32,634 nt of DNA, taken from Acidobacteriota bacterium. Its GTDB lineage: Bacteria > Acidobacteriota > Blastocatellia > Pyrinomonadales > Pyrinomonadaceae. Where the stretch lies: contig JAKQII010000304.1 of assembly GCA_029557535.1 (NCBI GenBank), positions 1 through 32,634 on the forward strand, written 5' to 3'. Under the pieces are notes generated by a model. The model saw only the letters and a list, made by a program, of their open reading frames with translations, was not told where the DNA came from and did no database searches. The position numbers were made by a program, and so were the translations under genes. Shown here piece by piece: positions 9,101 to 17,184 of the stretch; position 1 is the stretch's first letter; each line of letters begins with the position of its first letter.

Positions 9101-9475
9101 CTGAACCCTTTCACGGTACCGTTCGGCGGAAACGCGCTCGCGATCGTAAATCTGGAGGCCCGGGTCCCGCTCAGCAAATCTGTACGGGCCGTGCCTTTTT
9201 ACGATGGGGGCAATGTGTTCCGACGCGTCGGCGATATCTTCAATCCACCCGACGTGACTCCGGGTGACGAGTTCCGGCAGAATCTTCGTGCGATCTGGAC
9301 CCACACCGTTGGAATCGGTTTTCGAATCAAAACTCCCGTCGGCGGCGAATTCGGATTCGATTACGGCTACCTATTGAATCCGCCGCGTTTTCTGATACCG
9401 CAGCAAAACGCCCCCAGCGCTACCTTTCAAGTGCGCCAGGGGCAGATCCATTTCAGGTTCTCACAGGCCTTCTAA
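6158..9475 (+). CDS. Omp85/BamA-TamA family outer membrane protein with extended POTRA region
   Basis: This protein of 1105 residues is longer than typical BamA (about 800) or TamA (about 580). A signal peptide (about 17-35, ending VTAQQ) is followed by what I read as seven successive POTRA-like modules, roughly at 45-120, 125-200, 203-285, 288-360, 395-480, 485-570 and 572-645. Each has the beta-alpha-alpha-beta-beta layout with recurring G-x-Y and GYY/GFY elements. A 16-strand-type barrel follows, opening with TYGGGFSTDSGPFGSFD and carrying the conserved VRGF loop at 952-955. The C-terminus HFRFSQAF ends in Phe, as a beta-signal should. By family knowledge it inserts or translocates outer membrane proteins. 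Whether it is the housekeeping BamA or a second paralogue cannot be told; no skp, lpxD or fabZ is adjacent. The start is an ATG with only weak GAAGA upstream. Confidence 0.9.
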   Translation: MAPPRAGKIYPHRNSFGLAAALLVLFVFGFSVTAQQEFERKKIAEPIEVTFEGNDRDLSAAEQFRLIARGAVGSEFSAVRIREAIQRVYDTGRVASVSVEAETGGNDTVRLRFVIKRKTQASSVVVKLGKYTGEPVSEDELLFKLNLLAPGTAVSEQVLQSNANTILEYLRDRGYYNSEVSYTQTPLQNDSQVNVRFDVTPNVQARTGAFNIEIEGFDPAKIRPKLQLTEKGALFSREKLLSDVERVKQALREEERYAPEIIEPRVVFDSENNAIEVTLTGKVGPAVKVGIESENEDVGSGTRAKLLPILREGNIDYSAIVEGERRLENHFQEQGYFFADVTPVCSVEPAFVEGDASFIENGTETLCSALAGAELQGRTVDIKYMADLNRQFKLVDIRIAGTTLLPVDEVKTVLESQEASVLGVIPFLGYGRGYTSTELLREDRDTIQSLMRELGYRSATVTVRQGVSPNGEDLIITFVVNEGRPTRIDDVQIIGNSALSESELKTKLPNLIGQNYSRARIRNGIKKLVEFYSNQGFYEAGINFEIEEKESDENEDRIKVIYRIENEGKKVLISRILVSGNDRTSRDAIFRALNLEAGNILRSADIFASEQNLYATDAFKRVEIKTEPAGESPEGNRLMDVLINVEEQAPRLITYGGGFSTDSGPFGSFDIRHYNLFGKLQQGGARVRISRLQQIFQIDYVNPRFMKDGKTEDNVKRFSPLTFTAQYQRDSTVTRFFRSAFDKGTFGIVQRIDANGNPIDEFGSNVSDPTINRLTLTAETSRTIDAKERSLVFFRYRFEDVRLYNVESLLIKDLLLPDAKIRISGFGATYVRDTRENCNYRYSVLEIISKGEPGDPCRYNPGDPTKGEYITAEYNISMPFLGANIGFQKFQASYYRFYTLKFLKNTTLAGRAVLGLANVFSKRTRFNSVQFPDLNGILPISERFFAGGSTSVRGFDFESAGPRVVIVPQGTFRDQSGQVVTLNPFTVPFGGNALAIVNLEARVPLSKSVRAVPFYDGGNVFRRVGDIFNPPDVTPGDEFRQNLRAIWTHTVGIGFRIKTPVGGEFGFDYGYLLNPPRFLIPQQNAPSATFQVRQGQIHFRFSQAF

Positions 9476-9481
9476 TTCAGT

Positions 9482-12136
9482 TCAATTGATTGCGTTGGAT
9501 ACGATGTGGCTTTCGTCAAGCTCGACGAGAAGGCTCTCTTCGGCCACTTCCACCGATCCCACGATCAAGTTCTCGTCGATCACTTCGACCGTTTCCACGA
9601 TTAAGTTCTCCTGTTCCAACATCACCGTTTCCGGTTGTGCTGACCGAGCCGTGGGCGCTGTCCGCGAATCGCCCTTCCCGAGATCCTTCGGCTGCAATTC
9701 GACGGTCTGTTTCGCCTTTTTCGCTGCATACTTGAGTCGTTTGCGCCTGACTTTCACCTCGTACATCGCTTTGTCGGCGGTGATCAGTAATTGGTCCAGG
9801 AGCTTTCCGCCCCCCGGGTACGTGGCCGCGCCGACGCTGATCCCGACACGGGCAAATCGGCCGTCCCCGACAGGCAGAATGAAATTCGAAACCGCCTTCT
9901 CGATGCGTTGGCACAGTTCGTTGACCGATCGGTCGTCCGTTTCCGGGATGATCGCGACGAACTCGTCGCCCGCGTACCTGGCGAGAAAATCGTAGTCGCG
10001 AAGCTGCCCGCGCATGACCTTTGAGATTTCCTTCAGAAGTTTGTCGCCGACCTTGTGGCCGAAAGTATCGTTGACCGCCTTGAATCCATCGAGGTCGAGC
10101 ATAAGCAGCTGGAACTTCGAGTCGTGGCGATCCGAGCGGGCCGATTCCTTCTCAAACTGGGCCTGCAGACTGCGGGCGTTCGGCAGACCCGTCATCGGAT
10201 CCGTAAGCGCACGCGATTCGGTTTCGGCGTGATTGATCGATTTGAAGATCGCGTCCGCGGCGATTCGCGAGACGGTTTCAAGCAATCGCAGGTGTTCGTC
10301 CTCGTAACGGGCGATGCTGCACGAATAAATAGAGACCGCGCCGAGAAGCTTTTCCTTTGCGATCAGCGGAAGCGAAGCCATCGCGGAATAGTCTTGCGTC
10401 AATGTTACCTGGCTGAATGAGAACTCGAGGTTCGGAACGTCCGAAGCTACAGCCTGTCGCTTCTTAAGCGCAAAGCCGGTTCCGCCCTCGCCGGATTTCA
10501 CATAGACATTTTTCAATGCCGTGTCATTCACTCCTTCGATGTAAACCGCTCGGGCCTCATCGGTGAGTTCGTTGTGCTGGTAAATGACGCACGTATCGAA
10601 CGGGACAAGCTCGCGGATCTTCTGCGCGAAAAGCGAATAAATACTCTCGGTCGAGAGCGAGGCACTGAACGTTCGGGCAAGTTCGTAAAGCGTGAACACC
10701 TCGCGGTTCGCGCGCTTTATCTGCTCGATATAACTGCGGTTCTCTTCTTCGGGAACGCCGGCCGATTCAACCGAAACGACGTCCGCGTCGTAGTCCAGGC
10801 TTTTTGTGGCGATCTGTTCCTCGAACTGCGCGAGATTACGGCAGAAGACATCGACTATCGTTGGATCGAACTGAGACCCCGCGCCGTTTATCAGAAATCT
10901 CCGTGCCTCTTCCTTTGAAACTGCGGCGCGGTACGGACGGGCGCCGCGAAGCGTGTCAAAGGCGTCGGCGACTGACAGAATGCGGGCGGTCAGGGGAATC
11001 GCCTTCGCCTTGAGACCATCCGGATAGCCTGTTCCGTCCCAGCTTTCGTGATGGTGACGGATCGTCGGAATGACGGGGTCGCTGAAACCGATCGATTCAA
11101 GGATCGACGCGCCGACCGACGCGTGTATCTTGATTTTCTCCATTTCGGCCGGGGTCAAGCGACCGGGTTTGTTGAGAATATGATCGGGTACAGCCAACTT
11201 GCCGATGTCATGCAGCAGCGCACCGGTTCGCAGTGCCTGGATCTCATCTTCCGGCAAGCCCATACACTGACCTACCCCGACGGCGTAGATCTGTGTTCGC
11301 AAAACGTGTCCGCGGCCGACTTGATCGCGAGCGTCGATCGCGGTCGCCAGGGCTTCGACAGTTGCCAGATGAATTCTGCTTGCCTCGCCGATCTCTCTGA
11401 CCTTCTGTTCAAGCCTGTCGTTGTGAATCCGGTACGCGAGATGCCCGACCACTGCCACGGCAAGCATTACCCAGCCGAAGGCGAGTCCGAAAAAGTCGAG
11501 TACGAAGTTGAGAAGCAGCGTTCCCGCGACGCTCAACGCATACGGGACCGAGGTTCGGACGATCTGTGCGTTGAACGACTCGTAGATCGCCTCTTTCCCA
11601 TTCACGAAAGCGTAGAGGACATTGAGAATTCGTGTAACGCCGAAGTGCACGACCGCTGCGATCCCCAGCAGTCCGGCCATAACTGCCGTTCCGACGGGAG
11701 CGTCACTTGCAAACCCGACCTCGGTCCCGACGATACGGGAAACCGCGACCGTGAAAACGAGGGCTGACGCGAGTCCGGCGACGACGCTGTTGAAAACGCT
11801 GAAAAGCCAATCGAATCGGTCCTTGTCGGTAAAATTCAGCTGTGCCAGCGACGCCATTGCGGAAAGCACTACGGCCCCTGGGACTCCAAGCCAGATCATT
11901 CCGAACAGAACGGTAAGCTCCTTCGCGGAATAAATGATCCCGTACCTGGAAAAAGTTGCCTGATGCTGGTTAACGAGTCCTGCGATCGCAAGGGCGACGG
12001 TGAAGTTTGCCAGCGTCTGAGCGGTAAACCCGATGATATTGTAAATGGCCAAACCGCACGCCGCAGCGCTCGCCAACAACATCAATCCCCAGTAGAGTCT
12101 GGTCGGCAGATTTATCGTCGATCCTTCTTTTGGCAT
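9482..12136 (-). CDS. Membrane c-di-GMP hybrid: HD-GYP, GAF and GGDEF domains
   Basis: The protein has 884 residues from the ATG at 12136; the frame also allows an ATG at 12166 and a TTG at 12199. A hydrophobic region with about seven to eight helices (10-235) precedes an HD-GYP phosphodiesterase domain: H309-D310 in LLHDIGK, HHH at 361-363 and GTGYP at 368-372. A GAF domain (about 480-640) and a GGDEF domain follow, with AGDEF at 722-726 and an inhibitory-site RxxD at 713-716. Both catalytic motifs look intact, so the protein could make and degrade cyclic di-GMP, with GAF and the membrane part as sensors. The C-terminal tail carries three acidic repeats of about 12 residues (around 841-876). 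It converges on the Omp85 gene with 6 bases between stops. Confidence 0.9.
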   Translation of the reverse strand: MPKEGSTINLPTRLYWGLMLLASAAACGLAIYNIIGFTAQTLANFTVALAIAGLVNQHQATFSRYGIIYSAKELTVLFGMIWLGVPGAVVLSAMASLAQLNFTDKDRFDWLFSVFNSVVAGLASALVFTVAVSRIVGTEVGFASDAPVGTAVMAGLLGIAAVVHFGVTRILNVLYAFVNGKEAIYESFNAQIVRTSVPYALSVAGTLLLNFVLDFFGLAFGWVMLAVAVVGHLAYRIHNDRLEQKVREIGEASRIHLATVEALATAIDARDQVGRGHVLRTQIYAVGVGQCMGLPEDEIQALRTGALLHDIGKLAVPDHILNKPGRLTPAEMEKIKIHASVGASILESIGFSDPVIPTIRHHHESWDGTGYPDGLKAKAIPLTARILSVADAFDTLRGARPYRAAVSKEEARRFLINGAGSQFDPTIVDVFCRNLAQFEEQIATKSLDYDADVVSVESAGVPEEENRSYIEQIKRANREVFTLYELARTFSASLSTESIYSLFAQKIRELVPFDTCVIYQHNELTDEARAVYIEGVNDTALKNVYVKSGEGGTGFALKKRQAVASDVPNLEFSFSQVTLTQDYSAMASLPLIAKEKLLGAVSIYSCSIARYEDEHLRLLETVSRIAADAIFKSINHAETESRALTDPMTGLPNARSLQAQFEKESARSDRHDSKFQLLMLDLDGFKAVNDTFGHKVGDKLLKEISKVMRGQLRDYDFLARYAGDEFVAIIPETDDRSVNELCQRIEKAVSNFILPVGDGRFARVGISVGAATYPGGGKLLDQLLITADKAMYEVKVRRKRLKYAAKKAKQTVELQPKDLGKGDSRTAPTARSAQPETVMLEQENLIVETVEVIDENLIVGSVEVAEESLLVELDESHIVSNAIN

Positions 12137-12485
12137 CCTTATTTCCGTTCCCCTAATTCCCGACATCGGCGAGACCTGTTCGGACCCGCAAGAATCCAAT
12201 TTCCTAAGTCATTTCCCGTGCCAAATTGAAAAGTAGTTCGTCGACAACACTTACTAAGAATCATGTAGGCCGGCGCCGGTCAAATTGAACGATGCTCTGG
12301 TCAGATGGCATCACAATGAAAGAAGAATTGACGATATTGATCATGATTTCGGGGCATAATGAGGTTTAGAATCGAATTCCGATTACTGTAAAATTACCGT
12401 GTGCCGGAGCGTGAGAGTTGTTTCAACAAGGAATAGGGGAACCCCTAAGTCTCAATTCTACAACGAATAGTAAGTATCTGACAAT
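12137..12485. other. Intergenic region between divergent c-di-GMP and VWA genes
   Basis: About 350 bases lie between two divergent starts. I see one plausible plus-strand promoter (12366-12394). No RNA gene, repeat array or small ORF stands out. Confidence 0.4.
12366..12394 (+). promoter_or_regulatory. Candidate promoter for the VWA gene
   Basis: TTAGAA (12366-12371), a 17-base spacer and TAAAAT (12389-12394, five of six to consensus). The spacer region includes AATCG/CGATT inverted arms (12370-12384) that might bind a regulator. The implied leader is about 85 bases. Confidence 0.35.
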
Positions 12486-13481
12486 ATGTTTTTTGGAGTA
12501 CGAAAATCAGTTACCGAGTCGTTTCCACTGCATTTCTTATTCATATTTCTATCTCTGACAGCGATCTTCTTGCCCGCGCCCCTGCCGATCCGCGCCCAGA
12601 CACCGGACGATACGATCAGAATTGAAACTGAGCTGACGGCGGTTGAGGTGACGGTCACGGACGCTGACGGCAAGCCGGTGCGCGGACTGACCCCGAAGGA
12701 CTTCAAGCTGTTTGAGGACGGCCGACCGGCCGATATTTCGTTCTTCCAACCGGTGCTTCGCGACTCGGGAAACCGACCGCTTTCGGTCGTCTTTCTTCTC
12801 GACATTTCGGGCAGTATGACGACCGAAGAACTGGGTGTTCTCCGTGACGCGCTGAGGCAGTTTGTCGGAAAACTGGCCAATTCGGAATCCTATTTTGCGT
12901 TGATGACGTTCGGAATGGAGGTCAAGACGTTGCAGGAATTCACGAACCGTCCGGAAAAACTCGAGAAGTCGTACGGCAAGCTGGTCCGTGCTGATGACGG
13001 CCTTTCCACGCATGCGTACGATGCGGTCGATGCGGCCATCCGGCTGTTGAACCGCAAGTCTCCCAAGTCGATCCGGGGACGGTTCCCGCGCCGAGCCGTC
13101 ATCTTGGTAACCGATGGATTCCCGGTCGGCGACACCGTTACTCCGGCGACGGTGATCGAGAGGGCGAATGATGCCGAAACGACCGTCTTTTCGGTGATCC
13201 TGCCCTCGTTCTCACGGCTCCAGGCGACGAAGCGACCGCTGCCGACACTGCTCGAAACGAGCGGGCTTATCGAACGCACCGGCGGCAAGTCGTTTTACGC
13301 AACGGACCGCAATTTTGAAAAACTGTTTGAGAGTTTGGCGGTGGAGATCACCTCATCTTATGTTCTCGCTTTCTATCCCGTATCGGGAACCAACGGCGAA
13401 TCGCACGAGATACGGGTGGAGGCACCGCCCGGTTTGAAGATTGTCCAGAATCGAACCCGCTACAAACGCGTTGGGAAATGA
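12486..13481 (+). CDS. Secreted VWA-domain protein, acidobacterial type
   Basis: This 331-residue protein has a signal peptide (about 12-37, ending PIRAQ) and so is exported. Residues 45-92 form the beta segment typical of the VWFA-related Acidobacterial domain family, with VTVTDADGKPVRGLTPKDF and LFEDG. The VWA domain follows with an intact MIDAS metal motif DISGS (D106, S108, S110) and a later LVTDG. Such domains bind a divalent metal and protein ligands; the family is strongly expanded in Acidobacteriota but its role is not established. No sorting signal or second transmembrane segment is visible. There is no obvious Shine-Dalgarno. It converges on the LysW-like gene with a 3-base gap. Confidence 0.9.
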   Translation: MFFGVRKSVTESFPLHFLFIFLSLTAIFLPAPLPIRAQTPDDTIRIETELTAVEVTVTDADGKPVRGLTPKDFKLFEDGRPADISFFQPVLRDSGNRPLSVVFLLDISGSMTTEELGVLRDALRQFVGKLANSESYFALMTFGMEVKTLQEFTNRPEKLEKSYGKLVRADDGLSTHAYDAVDAAIRLLNRKSPKSIRGRFPRRAVILVTDGFPVGDTVTPATVIERANDAETTVFSVILPSFSRLQATKRPLPTLLETSGLIERTGGKSFYATDRNFEKLFESLAVEITSSYVLAFYPVSGTNGESHEIRVEAPPGLKIVQNRTRYKRVGK

Positions 13482-13484
13482 CGA

Positions 13485-13697
13485 CTAGTAGCGGTCGTCT
13501 TCGTAATCGTACGAATCGCCGTCATAGTCGTCGTAGTCCTCTGTTTTTTCTTCCTGGTACAGATCAAGCTCGACCGGATCGAGGCCGACGACTTCAAGAT
13601 CCGATCCGCATTCGTCACAGGTCACAACGTCGCCCTGCTCCGAGTCCGCATCGACGTAAACTTCTTCATTACATTCCGGGCAAATTGCAGTCGGCAT
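13485..13697 (-). CDS. LysW-like zinc-ribbon mini-protein with acidic Tyr-rich tail
   Basis: The ATG at 13697 follows GGAG at 8-base spacing, giving 70 residues. The first 48 resemble LysW, the amino-group carrier protein of lysine/arginine biosynthesis: CPEC (C6, C9), then VTCDEC (C27, C30), then GSDLEVVGLDPVELDL. Four Cys should bind one zinc. LysW proper ends in EDWGE, whose last Glu carries the substrate; here that end is replaced by a 20-residue run of Asp, Glu and Tyr. No lysX, lysZ or argX neighbours exist. I therefore call it LysW-like rather than a carrier in a known pathway. A promoter candidate with good spacing lies upstream. Confidence 0.8.
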   Translation of the reverse strand: MPTAICPECNEEVYVDADSEQGDVVTCDECGSDLEVVGLDPVELDLYQEEKTEDYDDYDGDSYDYEDDRY

Positions 13698-13755
13698 CGT
13701 TGATTCTCCAAAAGGACGATCGGCAAACAAATCGTAAATCTAACCCTATGAACAA

Positions 13756-13784
13756 GTTATCTCATCTACAGGCACGCCTGACAA
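13756..13784 (-). promoter_or_regulatory. Candidate promoter for the LysW-like gene
   Basis: On the minus strand TTGTCA (13784-13779), a 17-base spacer and GATAAC (13761-13756) lie about 60 bases before the ATG. The match is five of six and four of six to consensus. Confidence 0.45.
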
Positions 13785-13901
13785 CACTCTTTCCGTGGGC
13801 GCCTGAGTCGGGGATTTAAATAGTTTTCAATTTGTTTTCGGATGATATTTATTAGATATTATTCATTGATTTTTTCAAATTTCAAATCCGCCCGGCGAAA
13901 A

Positions 13902-14834
13902 ATGCGCTTTCCTTTTGAACTCAAAAAAGACCGCCGATTCGACGTTGTCGGATTCGGCACGAACGCCGTCGATTATCTAATCCGAGTCCCGAAATACCCC
14001 GAATTCAACTCAAAGATCGAACTTACGGACTTTGTCCAGGCGGCTGGCGGTGAGATTGCCACGACGATGGCCGGTCTATGCCGCCTCGGGGCTAGAACCG
14101 CATATGTCGGCCGCTTCGGAGACGATCCCGAAGGCACGTACGGACTTGATTCGCTGCGGTCCGAAGGCGTCGATCTGACATACGCTGAAACGATCAAAGG
14201 CGCCCGTACCCAGATCGCGTTTATTGTGATCGACATCCGGAATGGCGAAAGAACCGTGATCTGGAAGCGGGACGCCGCCCTCGGCTACTTGCCTGCGGAA
14301 ACACCCCTCGAGGCAGTTGCCGATTGCGGAATTCTTCATTTCACTCCGCACGACGCGGCCGCGTGTCTGAAATTGGCGAAGGCTGCAAAGTCCGCCGGCG
14401 CGGTCATCTCGATCGACATCGACAACATTTTTGACGGTATCGAGGACGTTCTCCCGCTGGTTGATATTCTCGTCAGTTCGGCGGAGTTCCCGAAGAGGTT
14501 CCTGGGAATCACTGAGCGCGAAGCCGCTCTGCGAGAATTCCATTCTCGCTACGGTTGCGCGGTTGCCGGAATGACGCTCGGCGAGAGCGGTTCTCTTCTT
14601 TTCTGCAATGGTCAGTTTGTGACTACGCCCGGCTTCGCCGTTCCGGGCGGATGCAAGGACACGACGGGCGCCGGCGATTCATTTCGCGTCGGACTTCTTT
14701 GGGGTGTTTTGCAGAACAACAGCGTTGAAGAAACCGCACGGATGGCGAATGCGGTTGCCGCTCTGAAATGCCGCGCGGTCGGTGCCCGAACGTCACTTCC
14801 GACAGTCAGAGAGTTGTTCTCACTGCTCAAATAA
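13902..14834 (+). CDS. PfkB/ribokinase-family sugar kinase
   Basis: I choose the ATG at 13902 (310 residues) because homology-like sequence (RRFDVVGFGTNAVDYL) begins just after it; an ATG at 13842 would add 20 residues of unlike composition. The N-terminal PfkB pattern is visible in AAGGEIATTMAGLCRLGA (about 47-64) and VGRFGDD. The C-terminal signature DTTGAGDSF gives an anion hole and catalytic base D259. Family members phosphorylate sugars, nucleosides or fructose-6-phosphate with ATP. The substrate cannot be read here and no sugar operon surrounds it. The Shine-Dalgarno is weak. Confidence 0.88.
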   Translation: MRFPFELKKDRRFDVVGFGTNAVDYLIRVPKYPEFNSKIELTDFVQAAGGEIATTMAGLCRLGARTAYVGRFGDDPEGTYGLDSLRSEGVDLTYAETIKGARTQIAFIVIDIRNGERTVIWKRDAALGYLPAETPLEAVADCGILHFTPHDAAACLKLAKAAKSAGAVISIDIDNIFDGIEDVLPLVDILVSSAEFPKRFLGITEREAALREFHSRYGCAVAGMTLGESGSLLFCNGQFVTTPGFAVPGGCKDTTGAGDSFRVGLLWGVLQNNSVEETARMANAVAALKCRAVGARTSLPTVRELFSLLK

Positions 14835-14918
14835 AAATCTGGACGCAGGTTTCCGCGGTGTGAGAAAATTTAGCTGGGCCGAGCGAACGGCCATCATACT
14901 CCGATTCCCTGATCTCAA

Positions 14919-16136
14919 ATGGATTCAAAGACCGGGCTCATCATCCAGTTCACTGGAATTATTCTTGTCACAGCGCTTTCTCTTTTCCTTCGCCGCTCGA
15001 TGAAAACGCCTGCATCGACACTCTGGCTTGTCGCATGGTCGAGTTTATCTGCGGGACTCCTCTCCTTGAGTCTTGCGTTCGTGAATCCGGCCGCCACGTT
15101 ATATGCCGGCTATTTCTTCTTTGAGTATGTCTTTGGACTGATGTTGTTCCTTGGCTGTCGCAGCCTCGGTGAACCGCCCGAACCCAAACGACGGACGATC
15201 ATCAGACTCATACCTTTCTTTTTTCTTTCGATCACCCTCTCAATCGGGATCATCGACTTCAACTTTGTCTTTAACGTTCATGCACTCGTGATGGGCGTCT
15301 TTTTTCTCGCATCCTTCATCGTCCTTGGGAAATCGTCGATCAAGAGTTTCGGATGGCGCGTAATGAGATTCGCCCTCGCTCTCCTTGCCCTCGATTTCGC
15401 CCATTATGCGATCATGTTCACTCTCCTTATGGTCTTTCCTCATCTTCTTCCCGAGAACAATTACCTCGCTTTTGAGCCGATAATCGATCTCGTACTGGAG
15501 ATCATGCTTGGGTTCGGGATGGTCATCGTTCTACTCGAACAAATTCTCGATGAGGTAAAATCGGTAAATCTCCGCTTAAACGAAGCGCATGACAAACTGA
15601 AGGAAATCGCTCATATCGATCCACTGACGGCGGCGTTTAACCGTCACGCATTCTACGGATTTCTTGGCCGTGATGACCGGGAGGAAATCTCAGGCTGCGT
15701 TGGTTTCTTCGACATCGACGATCTGAAGCCGATCAACGATCAACTCGGACACCCGGTGGGAGATTCGGTGATCCGGAAGGTCGCGAGCTCGATCCGGCAG
15801 TTGATTCGGGCCGAGGATCTGATCTTCAGATGGGGCGGAGACGAATTCTTTGTCGTAATGGTCGGGCTCACCGAAGAAATGGCGACGAAGCGAATGGAAA
15901 CGCTCGATCGGAAACTGACCGATGTCGAGGTCGAAGGAACCGAACGCGCCCTGACGATCCGGGTCTCATACGGATTCAAGTACTTTGCGGATTCTTCGGG
16001 ACTCGAATCGGCGGTTGCGGCTGCGGATGAATTGATGTACGCCCGGAAACAAGCACGCAAATTGCGTCGCCGACGTCACGAAAATGGCTCGGTGTTCGTC
16101 TCAAACGAGAACATCGTTTTTCAAGTTCAAGGCTGA
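14919..16136 (+). CDS. Membrane-bound diguanylate cyclase (GGDEF)
   Basis: The protein has 405 residues. About seven transmembrane helices (1-215) form a sensor region that I do not recognise as a named family. A short coiled linker (about 218-238) leads to the GGDEF domain, starting at HIDPLTAAFNRHAFY. The active-site signature is canonical (GGDEF at 306-310) and an inhibitory-site RxxD is present (R297, D300). It should make cyclic di-GMP with product inhibition. There is no EAL or HD-GYP domain. Its 3' end overlaps the convergent CBM9-like gene by 10 bases. Together with the hybrid protein 3 kb away it makes this a c-di-GMP-rich region. Confidence 0.9.
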   Translation: MDSKTGLIIQFTGIILVTALSLFLRRSMKTPASTLWLVAWSSLSAGLLSLSLAFVNPAATLYAGYFFFEYVFGLMLFLGCRSLGEPPEPKRRTIIRLIPFFFLSITLSIGIIDFNFVFNVHALVMGVFFLASFIVLGKSSIKSFGWRVMRFALALLALDFAHYAIMFTLLMVFPHLLPENNYLAFEPIIDLVLEIMLGFGMVIVLLEQILDEVKSVNLRLNEAHDKLKEIAHIDPLTAAFNRHAFYGFLGRDDREEISGCVGFFDIDDLKPINDQLGHPVGDSVIRKVASSIRQLIRAEDLIFRWGGDEFFVVMVGLTEEMATKRMETLDRKLTDVEVEGTERALTIRVSYGFKYFADSSGLESAVAAADELMYARKQARKLRRRRHENGSVFVSNENIVFQVQG

Positions 16137-16765
16137 CCACCGAAGATCAGCTCGCCGAATCGGTCGGGAACGTGGAAGTTCGGCGCCGGCGTCATTGTCG
16201 GTGACCACGCGAGATAGCCGCGGCTTTCACCGACACCGACGCACCGAAACAGATTGACGCGCCAAGCGTCGTTCGGTTTGGGCCGCTTCCCGAATGCCAG
16301 CCACGGGACCTCGATCGTCATAAGAGTCGCGTTCCCGCCGATCCTGGCCATCGCCTTCATTCCCGAGATAAACGCCCAGTCCGTTTCGCGCCGGTCCGGT
16401 AACTGCCGGATCCCGAGATCGATCCACTCGCCCGTTGGGGACACCTCGAACTCAAAATAACGCTCGGTTTCATGCGAGTTCGGCGCCAGAAAGATCTCGC
16501 AGACATCGAAATCCCAAAGTCCGATCGTCTTCTGGTCGAGGTTGGGTTCGGGATTGAGGTTAAACGGCTCGGCCTGTGCCGCGTCGAAGCGGACGTAAAG
16601 AGCGGTATCCGACCAGAGTAATCGAAATTCAACGTGCCGTCCGGCCGGCGCGTCCTCGCCGGACCAGTATTTGCTGATAAGACCCGGCTCGGCTTGATGC
16701 CAGATCGGATTCTCGAGATCGGTCGCGTCGAAATCTGCCGCGACGCGTTTCGCGGTTATCTTCAT
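16127..16765 (-). CDS. CBM9-like carbohydrate-binding (DOMON-type) protein
   Basis: This 212-residue protein has the layout of the carbohydrate-binding family 9-like beta-sandwich: ENPIWHQAE near the N-terminus, [14 protein letters not shown] in the middle, then [15 protein letters not shown] and [11 protein letters not shown]. No signal peptide is present, which is unusual for a secreted sugar-binding module and suggests a cytoplasmic role. The start codon overlaps the stop of the YjbQ gene by 4 bases (ATGA), so it is the last gene of a translationally coupled operon. Its role there is unknown. A lone CBM9-like domain is common in Acidobacteriota and Bacteroidota. Confidence 0.8.
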   Translation of the reverse strand: MKITAKRVAADFDATDLENPIWHQAEPGLISKYWSGEDAPAGRHVEFRLLWSDTALYVRFDAAQAEPFNLNPEPNLDQKTIGLWDFDVCEIFLAPNSHETERYFEFEVSPTGEWIDLGIRQLPDRRETDWAFISGMKAMARIGGNATLMTIEVPWLAFGKRPKPNDAWRVNLFRCVGVGESRGYLAWSPTMTPAPNFHVPDRFGELIFGGQP

Positions 16766-17181
16766 TCACCAATGATCTTGACGAGTACGCGTTTGCGGCG
16801 CCCGCCGTCGAATTCCCCGTAGAAGATCTGTTCCCAGGGTCCGAAATCCAGATCGCCGTTCGTGATCGCGACGACGACCTCGCGTCCCATCACCTGACGC
16901 TTCATATGGGCGTCGGCGTTGTCTTCGCCGGTATCGTTGTGTCGGTAGCCGCTGACGGGCTCGTGCGGCGCGAGTTTTTCGAGCCACACTTCGTAGTCGT
17001 GATGCAGTCCGCGCTCATCGTCGTTGATGAAAACGGACGCCGTGATATGCATCGCGTTGACCAGGACGAATCCCTCTGAAACGCCGCTTTCACGAAGGCA
17101 GTGCCTGACGTCCGACGTGATGTTGATGAATCCGCGGCGACCCGGGACATTGAACAAAAGCTCCTTCCGGTAACTCTTCAC
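16762..17181 (-). CDS. YjbQ/UPF0047 family protein
   Basis: The protein has 139 residues, the usual length. Family features are [12 protein letters not shown] (H45, T47) and the [12 protein letters not shown] motif (88-99), plus a C-terminal [13 protein letters not shown]. The family was long annotated as UPF0047 and more recently as a secondary thiamine-phosphate synthase enzyme on the basis of complementation; the physiological activity is uncertain. The gene sits 3 bases after the AarF-type gene and overlaps the CBM9-like gene by 4, so the three are almost certainly cotranscribed. Confidence 0.92.
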   Translation of the reverse strand: MKSYRKELLFNVPGRRGFINITSDVRHCLRESGVSEGFVLVNAMHITASVFINDDERGLHHDYEVWLEKLAPHEPVSGYRHNDTGEDNADAHMKRQVMGREVVVAITNGDLDFGPWEQIFYGEFDGGRRKRVLVKIIGE

Positions 17182-17184
17182 TGC

